7,710 nt of DNA from the NCBI GenBank assembly GCA_030916835.1, contig JAUPWA010000041.1, positions 1-7,710 on the forward strand. The letters are read 5' to 3'. This stretch comes from Patescibacteria group bacterium. Its GTDB lineage: Bacteria > Patescibacteriota > Minisyncoccia > Phycocordibacterales > SBAW01. A program made the position numbers and the translations under genes. The notes below the pieces were generated by a model. It was not told where the DNA came from and did no database searches. It was given only the letters and a program-made list of their open reading frames with translations. Below, in pieces: positions 4,221 to 7,710 of the stretch (the first letter of the stretch is position 1; each line of letters begins with the position of its first letter).

Positions 4221-5444
4221 ATGAACACAGATGTTGTGCGGCAAACGGTCGACCTAGGGTTTGGTCGCGCCGAGCTTGAAAACTATCTGGTTGCCTGTGG
4301 CTTTTGGGCAGATGCTCGCAGGCGCACTCGGCACCAGTATGTGCTGTCTCCTAGTGCATACGCACTTTCGGCGGCGCAAGTGGCACAGATGGAGCGCCTC
4401 GCTCGCTCAACGCACGCCGCAGTAGTCGCCCTCAATCAGCATCTTTGTGAATGTGCGGCGGCTTCACATCCCTCGCGTGAACAGGCGAGGATGCTCCGAC
4501 TAGCAAGTGGTGCGTCGCGCGGCCTATTGCGCCCGCAGGATACTCTTGGCATCCCGCCGGTGTTTAAGGTCGACCTTGTGCAAGATGGTCTCGGCCACTT
4601 TCACATAGTCGAAGTTGATGTCTACAATCCGCGCGGGTACGGCTACGCAGTGCTGCTTGAAAAAAGCATAGCCAATGTTCCTGGCGTGCGGCGGCTCCCT
4701 GGTGTGCAGCTGTTGGCAAAGATAGTAAAGCAGCACACAAGGAGCGATCCTTTTTGGGTGCTTGTGCCGCAGTATGAGCGCTACTACGAAGTGCACTTCG
4801 AAATTCTGTGTAGTGCACTGCGAGATTTTGGCATCGATGCACGGGTGGTTCGTGAACAAGAACTCTCGGGCATCTCGCCGGGGCTCGTGGGCACACTGCT
4901 TTCGATCCCCGACTCACTAACGAGTGCGCAACTGCGCGATACGCTATTGGCGCAGTATCGCTCAGGCGAGCTCACCGCACTCTATCCACCCGTCGCGTAT
5001 CTTGGCTCCAAAGCGTACCTACCGTTCTTGCGGGCACAGGAAGGGATGGATGAATGTATCCCCGAAACGGAGCTTGTTGGGAGAAAGCATCACGAGTGGC
5101 GACGCATGCTTGAGGATGGTTCGCCATGCGTGCTCAAGGCAGCGGTGTCCTCGGGCATGAAGGGTGTGTTCTTTAGTGACACCGACCAGGCGTTTGCGCA
5201 AAACATCAATGAAGTTGGAGCCTTCAATCATGCGGCGTGGATTCTGCAACAGCAGGTGCCGCAGCAGCCGACGCAAGTTGTTGTGTTTAACGAGGCGGGT
5301 GAGCGCCATGTTGGCGACTACTATCTGCGCTTGGTCGCCTACGTAACCCAAGAGGGTGTACTCGATGTGGAGGTGACGGGCCGCCCTGACCGAAAGGTCC
5401 ACGGCGCTCCAGACTGTATCCAACTCCCAGTTATACTCTCCTGA
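4221..5444 (+). CDS. Hypothetical protein, probable ATP-grasp-like ligase
   Basis: 407 residues from ATG 4221, chosen because GGAG (4210-4213) lies 7 bases upstream. The frame is open up to TTG 4140, but that stretch is taken by two hairpins. I do not recognise a named family. Visible features suggest an ATP-grasp fold: KVDLVQDG followed by IVEVDVYNPRGYGY (about 116-142) resembles a pre-ATP-grasp acidic strand and glycine turn. PCVLKAAVSSGMKGVFF (302-318) resembles the ATP-binding Lys strand plus glycine/serine loop, WILQQQV (340-346) the adenine-contacting strand, and DYYLRLVAYV (367-375) a conserved Arg strand. VTGRPDRKVHGAPDC (385-399) looks like a conserved C-terminal signature. ATP-grasp enzymes join a carboxylate to an amine or thiol; the substrate cannot be guessed. 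No signal peptide or membrane segment. The HAD-like gene is immediately upstream. Confidence 0.7.
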   Translation: MNTDVVRQTVDLGFGRAELENYLVACGFWADARRRTRHQYVLSPSAYALSAAQVAQMERLARSTHAAVVALNQHLCECAAASHPSREQARMLRLASGASRGLLRPQDTLGIPPVFKVDLVQDGLGHFHIVEVDVYNPRGYGYAVLLEKSIANVPGVRRLPGVQLLAKIVKQHTRSDPFWVLVPQYERYYEVHFEILCSALRDFGIDARVVREQELSGISPGLVGTLLSIPDSLTSAQLRDTLLAQYRSGELTALYPPVAYLGSKAYLPFLRAQEGMDECIPETELVGRKHHEWRRMLEDGSPCVLKAAVSSGMKGVFFSDTDQAFAQNINEVGAFNHAAWILQQQVPQQPTQVVVFNEAGERHVGDYYLRLVAYVTQEGVLDVEVTGRPDRKVHGAPDCIQLPVILS

Positions 5445-5462
5445 CTTGTGCTTTTGCACACT

Positions 5463-5496
5463 AAACCCCGGGCTTCATCGCTCGGGGTTTTATTTT
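5463..5496 (+). terminator. Intrinsic terminator after the ATP-grasp-like gene
   Basis: AAACCCCGGGC (5463-5473) pairs with GCTCGGGGTTT (5480-5490) over eleven pairs with one G-T wobble. The loop is TTCATC, and the tail is TTTATTTT. A smaller hairpin, TGTGC-TTTT-GCACA (5447-5460), sits between the stop codon and this terminator. Confidence 0.9.
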
Positions 5497-5511
5497 GCGC
5501 CACTCCATCGA

Positions 5512-5540
5512 TTGGTCTATTGGTGCTGTTGATTTAGAAT
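5512..5540 (+). promoter_or_regulatory. Possible promoter of the YjdF-like gene
   Basis: TTGGTC (5512-5517), a 17-base spacer and TAGAAT (5535-5540). The -10 box has one mismatch, the -35 box several. It lies directly after a terminator and before a gene that needs its own promoter. AAAGGA (5541-5546), 5 bases before ATG 5552, is a good Shine-Dalgarno site, but a start site near 5547 would leave it out of the mRNA, so the true promoter may lie a little further upstream. Confidence 0.35.
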
Positions 5541-5551
5541 AAAGGAACCTT

Positions 5552-6163
5552 ATGATCAAAAAATATTTCCCACATTTTTTATTAGTGTGCTATTTGGTTG
5601 AGTTTGTGGTCGCGGGTATCGCGCCGTACTCGCGCACGGTCTGGTATGTCGAGAATGGCCCCATTTTTGCACTCGTCGTGTTCATTACTATTTTGTATAT
5701 ACGTGGCGTGCGCTTTTCAAACACCGCCTATGCGCTCATGTTCATTCTCCCGTTTTGGCACACCATCGGCGGGCACTACACCTTTGAACGCGTGCCGTTT
5801 GATTGGTTTAATAACCTCTTTGGTTTTGAAAGAAACATGTTTGACCGCGTGGGGCACTTTGCGGTGGGCTTCTATGCGGTGCCGATCATGGAGTATCTCA
5901 CAGGACGCAGACTCACCGCCCGCGCCTGGGTTGCAGCGACGTATGCAATTTTTGCTATTGCCTTTGTTGCGGTGTTTTATGAATGGATAGAGTGGTGGTT
6001 TGCGATGTGGAGTGGGGGAGGTGCTGCGGGTGCCGCGTTCTTGGGCTCCCAGGGTGACATCTGGGATGCACAAAAAGATATGCTCATGGATGTGAGCGGC
6101 GCACTCGTCTCCGTCGTCGGATACCTTTTTGGGCAACTGCTTACAAGTAAAAGTGGCAAGTAA
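5552..6163 (+). CDS. YjdF/DUF2238 family inner-membrane protein
   Basis: 203 residues, close to the length of E. coli YjdF. ATG 5552 follows AAAGGA at 5-base spacing. Several hydrophobic segments are visible (about 8-24, 38-50, 58-72, 103-115, 124-146 and 178-194). Conserved polar motifs between them match the family: HTIGGHYTFE (70-79), RNMFDRVGHFAVGF (94-107), EWIEWW (in the 140s to 150s), and GSQGDIWDAQKDMLMD near the end. The conserved His, Asp and Glu residues within or beside membrane segments could bind a metal or act catalytically, but no biochemical function is established for the family as far as I know. It is preceded by a terminator and is convergent with the ZIP gene, with 33 bases between their stops and no obvious terminator there. 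Confidence 0.9.
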   Translation: MIKKYFPHFLLVCYLVEFVVAGIAPYSRTVWYVENGPIFALVVFITILYIRGVRFSNTAYALMFILPFWHTIGGHYTFERVPFDWFNNLFGFERNMFDRVGHFAVGFYAVPIMEYLTGRRLTARAWVAATYAIFAIAFVAVFYEWIEWWFAMWSGGGAAGAAFLGSQGDIWDAQKDMLMDVSGALVSVVGYLFGQLLTSKSGK

Positions 6164-6196
6164 ACACTCTATTTTGTCTTAGTTGTGGCTGTGTAG

Positions 6197-6916
6197 TTAC
6201 ACTGCAAACTGGATTGCGACAAAAAGTACGAGTGCACCGACGAGCGTCATAAAGGTGGTCCAAAAGGTTGGGTGTTCGTGGTGGCTCTCAGGTACGAGGT
6301 CCGATGCTCCGATGTAGAGGAAGAATCCTGCAAAGAGTGCGAGCAGTAAACCGAGCGAAGCGGCTTCAATGGTAAAGAACATGGTGATGATGATGCCGAT
6401 AGCTGGTGCAAGAGCATCAATAACTAACCAGCGCAACGCGTCTCGTAGTTTGCCACCATGGCGCACAATAACGCTCACCGTGTTGATACCATCGGAGAAG
6501 TCGTGCGTGAGGACCGCGAGCGCAACAACAGCCCCCACAGCAGGAGATACTTGAAACGCAAGCCCAAGCCCTACACCGTCAAGCAAGCTGTGGATCGAGA
6601 GCGAACCGGCGCGCACATGACTGAGTGAAGCCTTGGTTTCGTGGTCTTCGTGCGCATGGTTGTGGAGCATCAGGAGTCGGTCTAGGAGGAGATAGGTGAG
6701 GAATCCCAGCGCTACTACGCCAAGCATGGTCCCCGAGCTATATGTCGTTTCACCAAGCTCAAGCGCCTCGGGTATGAGGTCAAAAAAAGCGACTCCTATC
6801 ACCGCACCGGCACTAAAGCCCAAAATAAGGTGTAGCCGATCACGCAACTTTAGTGCAAGTGCTCCGCCTGCCATGGTGAACAAAAATGCGAGAGCGCCGA
6901 GCGCTAGAGGATACAT
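6197..6916 (-). CDS. ZIP family divalent metal transporter
   Basis: 239 residues from the ATG at 6916 (minus strand). An upstream in-frame ATG at 6955 would lie inside the promoter (it precedes the -10 box), so it is rejected. The protein has about eight hydrophobic segments. ZIP metal-site signatures are present: DLIPEAL (46-52) in the second segment, HSLLDG (109-114) in the fourth and THDFSDG (137-143) in the fifth. A His-rich loop, HNHAHEDHE (85-93), lies between the third and fourth segments, as expected for a metal-sensing or metal-capturing loop, and SHHEH occurs near the C-terminus. ZIP proteins move zinc, iron or manganese into the cytoplasm; the exact metal cannot be told. The mRNA is predicted to be leaderless. 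The gene is divergent from DUF1761. Confidence 0.93.
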   Translation of the reverse strand: MYPLALGALAFLFTMAGGALALKLRDRLHLILGFSAGAVIGVAFFDLIPEALELGETTYSSGTMLGVVALGFLTYLLLDRLLMLHNHAHEDHETKASLSHVRAGSLSIHSLLDGVGLGLAFQVSPAVGAVVALAVLTHDFSDGINTVSVIVRHGGKLRDALRWLVIDALAPAIGIIITMFFTIEAASLGLLLALFAGFFLYIGASDLVPESHHEHPTFWTTFMTLVGALVLFVAIQFAV

Positions 6917-6922
6917 GTCTGT

Positions 6923-6951
6923 ATTATAGCACAATAAAGAGTATTTTTCAA
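6923..6951 (-). promoter_or_regulatory. Near-consensus promoter giving a leaderless ZIP mRNA
   Basis: On the minus strand, TTGAAA (6951-6946), a 17-base spacer and a perfect TATAAT (6928-6923), with TG one base before it (extended -10). The seventh base after the -10 box is the A of the start codon at 6916, so translation would start at +1 with no leader and no ribosome binding site. Confidence 0.85.
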
Positions 6952-6974
6952 TCATGAGCAGCGCTTTGCTTGTT

Positions 6975-6983
6975 TGCTATACT
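6975..6983 (+). promoter_or_regulatory. Extended -10 promoter for DUF1761 and DUF192
   Basis: TG-C-TATACT: an extended -10 element with one mismatch in the hexamer, about 40 bases before ATG 7025. The -35 region (TGAGCA, 6955-6960) is poor, as is common with extended -10 promoters. It points away from the ZIP promoter; the two -10 boxes are about 50 bases apart. Confidence 0.55.
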
Positions 6984-7024
6984 ATGCGTACTTTACGAGT
7001 AACAATCTGTAAACACTATTGCAT

Positions 7025-7423
7025 ATGGTAGGAGGTAGCTATGGTGCTGTTATTGTTGCGTCGCTTGTCGCGATGTTGATCGGGTGGGTGTGGTATATGC
7101 CAGGGGTTTTCGGCAGTCGTTGGATGCGCTTGCGTGGCGTAAAGGTGCAGGGTGATATGAAAATGCCCGCAAGCGACTTATTTGTTGAGTTTCTCTCAAC
7201 CTTGGTGACCGTGTTTGTGATGTATGTGCTGATTGTAGCTTTTGGCGCTTTTAACGCACGAGGAGCTCTGCAACTCTCTCTCATGGTGTGGCTTGGGTTT
7301 TATGTTACGGCGCTAATAAGTGAAGTTGTGTGGGAGAAAAAACATTTTGGCGTGTTTCTTATCAATGCAGGGCAGCGACTCGTGACCCTTATCGTTATCG
7401 CACTCATTCTCGCGCTTTGGTAG
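7025..7423 (+). CDS. DUF1761 family small membrane protein
   Basis: 132 residues with about four membrane segments (roughly 7-23, 51-72, 79-96 and 109-129). The N-terminus matches the family: a first helix ending in GWVWYMPGVFGSRWMRLRG, the equivalent of the usual LWY-P-LFGK-WM pattern. The final ILALW is a typical short end. DUF1761 proteins are small integral membrane proteins with no known function. ATG 7025 is chosen because the first helix begins there; a TTG at 7019 is possible. Curiously, a strong AGGAGGT lies at 7030-7036, inside the gene, in front of an out-of-frame ATG at 7041. The DUF192 gene follows after 2 bases, so the two are almost certainly one operon. Confidence 0.87.
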   Translation: MVGGSYGAVIVASLVAMLIGWVWYMPGVFGSRWMRLRGVKVQGDMKMPASDLFVEFLSTLVTVFVMYVLIVAFGAFNARGALQLSLMVWLGFYVTALISEVVWEKKHFGVFLINAGQRLVTLIVIALILALW

Positions 7424-7425
7424 GT

Positions 7426-7710
7426 ATGCGGCAAAGCAAAACAAACTTCTTGCTATGTAGTATTGCTCTGGTTGGTGTGGTGCTTATCTTGGTGGTGGTT
7501 TTTTTGCTACAGCGCACAGAACCGCAATCTGCTATACCAAAAACACCCCCAACAGCACCTAGTGGACAATCTATGCTCCCAATAAAAACAGTAACCATCG
7601 GTAGTACGACACTTCTCGTTGAAGTGGCAACAACGCCTGAGCAAGAAGAGCGCGGACTGTCTGGCCGCCCTGGTTTAGCGGAGGGTACAGGTATGGTATT
7701 TATCTTTGAC
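7426..7710 (+). CDS. DUF192 family protein, membrane-anchored (3' truncated by window edge)
   Basis: 95 residues are visible from ATG 7426; the frame is open to the window end. A short positive N-terminus (MRQSKTN) is followed by one hydrophobic segment (about 8-28), which acts as signal peptide or anchor. Then comes a Pro/Thr-rich linker (about 32-52) and the start of the DUF192 domain: VTIGSTTLLVEVATTPEQ and then ERGLSGRPGLAEGTGMVFIFD, the hallmark of the family (written split here). The domain would therefore sit outside the membrane. DUF192 proteins are small beta-rich proteins of unknown function, common in bacteria and archaea. The start lies 2 bases after the DUF1761 stop, so translation is probably coupled. 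Confidence 0.9.
   Translation, partial: MRQSKTNFLLCSIALVGVVLILVVVFLLQRTEPQSAIPKTPPTAPSGQSMLPIKTVTIGSTTLLVEVATTPEQEERGLSGRPGLAEGTGMVFIFD

Noticed and set aside
6917..6955. ATG at 6955 (minus strand) as the ZIP start
   Set aside because: It lies upstream of the near-consensus -10 box and would not be on the mRNA.
1..7710. CRISPR array, insertion sequence or phage genes
   Set aside because: No regularly spaced repeats, transposase motifs, terminal inverted repeats or phage-type proteins were seen.

Overview
The window looks like a piece of a bacterial chromosome, most likely from a Candidatus Patescibacteria (CPR/Parcubacteria-type) genome. This is inference from gene content and style, not from a marker gene. 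The content includes a DUF2207 membrane protein next to an HtpX-type protease, many short single-domain genes, few Shine-Dalgarno sites and promoters that put the start codon at or near +1. TGA is used as an ordinary stop in several genes, so the code is 11, not the TGA=Gly code of Gracilibacteria/Absconditabacteria.

Layout. (1) 2-2251, plus strand: a 5'-truncated DUF2207 membrane protein, a Nudix hydrolase and an HtpX-like M48 membrane metalloprotease, closely spaced. In other bacteria DUF2207 and HtpX tend to sit near lemA, which would lie upstream of this window. (2) 2244-2831: a free-standing transcription unit with a sigma70-type promoter embedded in the end of htpX, a structured leader, two small unrecognised ORFs and a UUCG-tetraloop terminator. 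(3) 2930-3014: tRNA-Ser(GGA). It is followed by a near-leaderless PhnB-like VOC protein gene that is visibly richer in A+T. (4) 3490-3711: an intergenic block with a good promoter, a possible 65-135 nt RNA and two terminator-like structures. (5) 3712-5496: a small HAD phosphatase-like gene and an orphan protein of about 407 aa that I read as ATP-grasp-like. The two are separated by a pair of perfect hairpins and closed by a terminator. (6) 5552-6163: a YjdF/DUF2238 membrane protein, convergent with (7) a ZIP-family metal transporter on the minus strand (6197-6916), whose perfect promoter implies a leaderless mRNA. (8) Divergent from the ZIP gene: DUF1761 and a 3'-truncated DUF192 protein, two bases apart.

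Functionally the window is mostly envelope and housekeeping: membrane proteolysis and quality control (HtpX, DUF2207), nucleotide cleanup (Nudix), metal uptake (ZIP) and several conserved membrane proteins of unknown role. The parts most worth a second look are the orphan promoter-to-terminator unit at 2244-2831, the candidate small RNA at 3511-3682, and the HAD/ATP-grasp-like pair with its double-hairpin leader.
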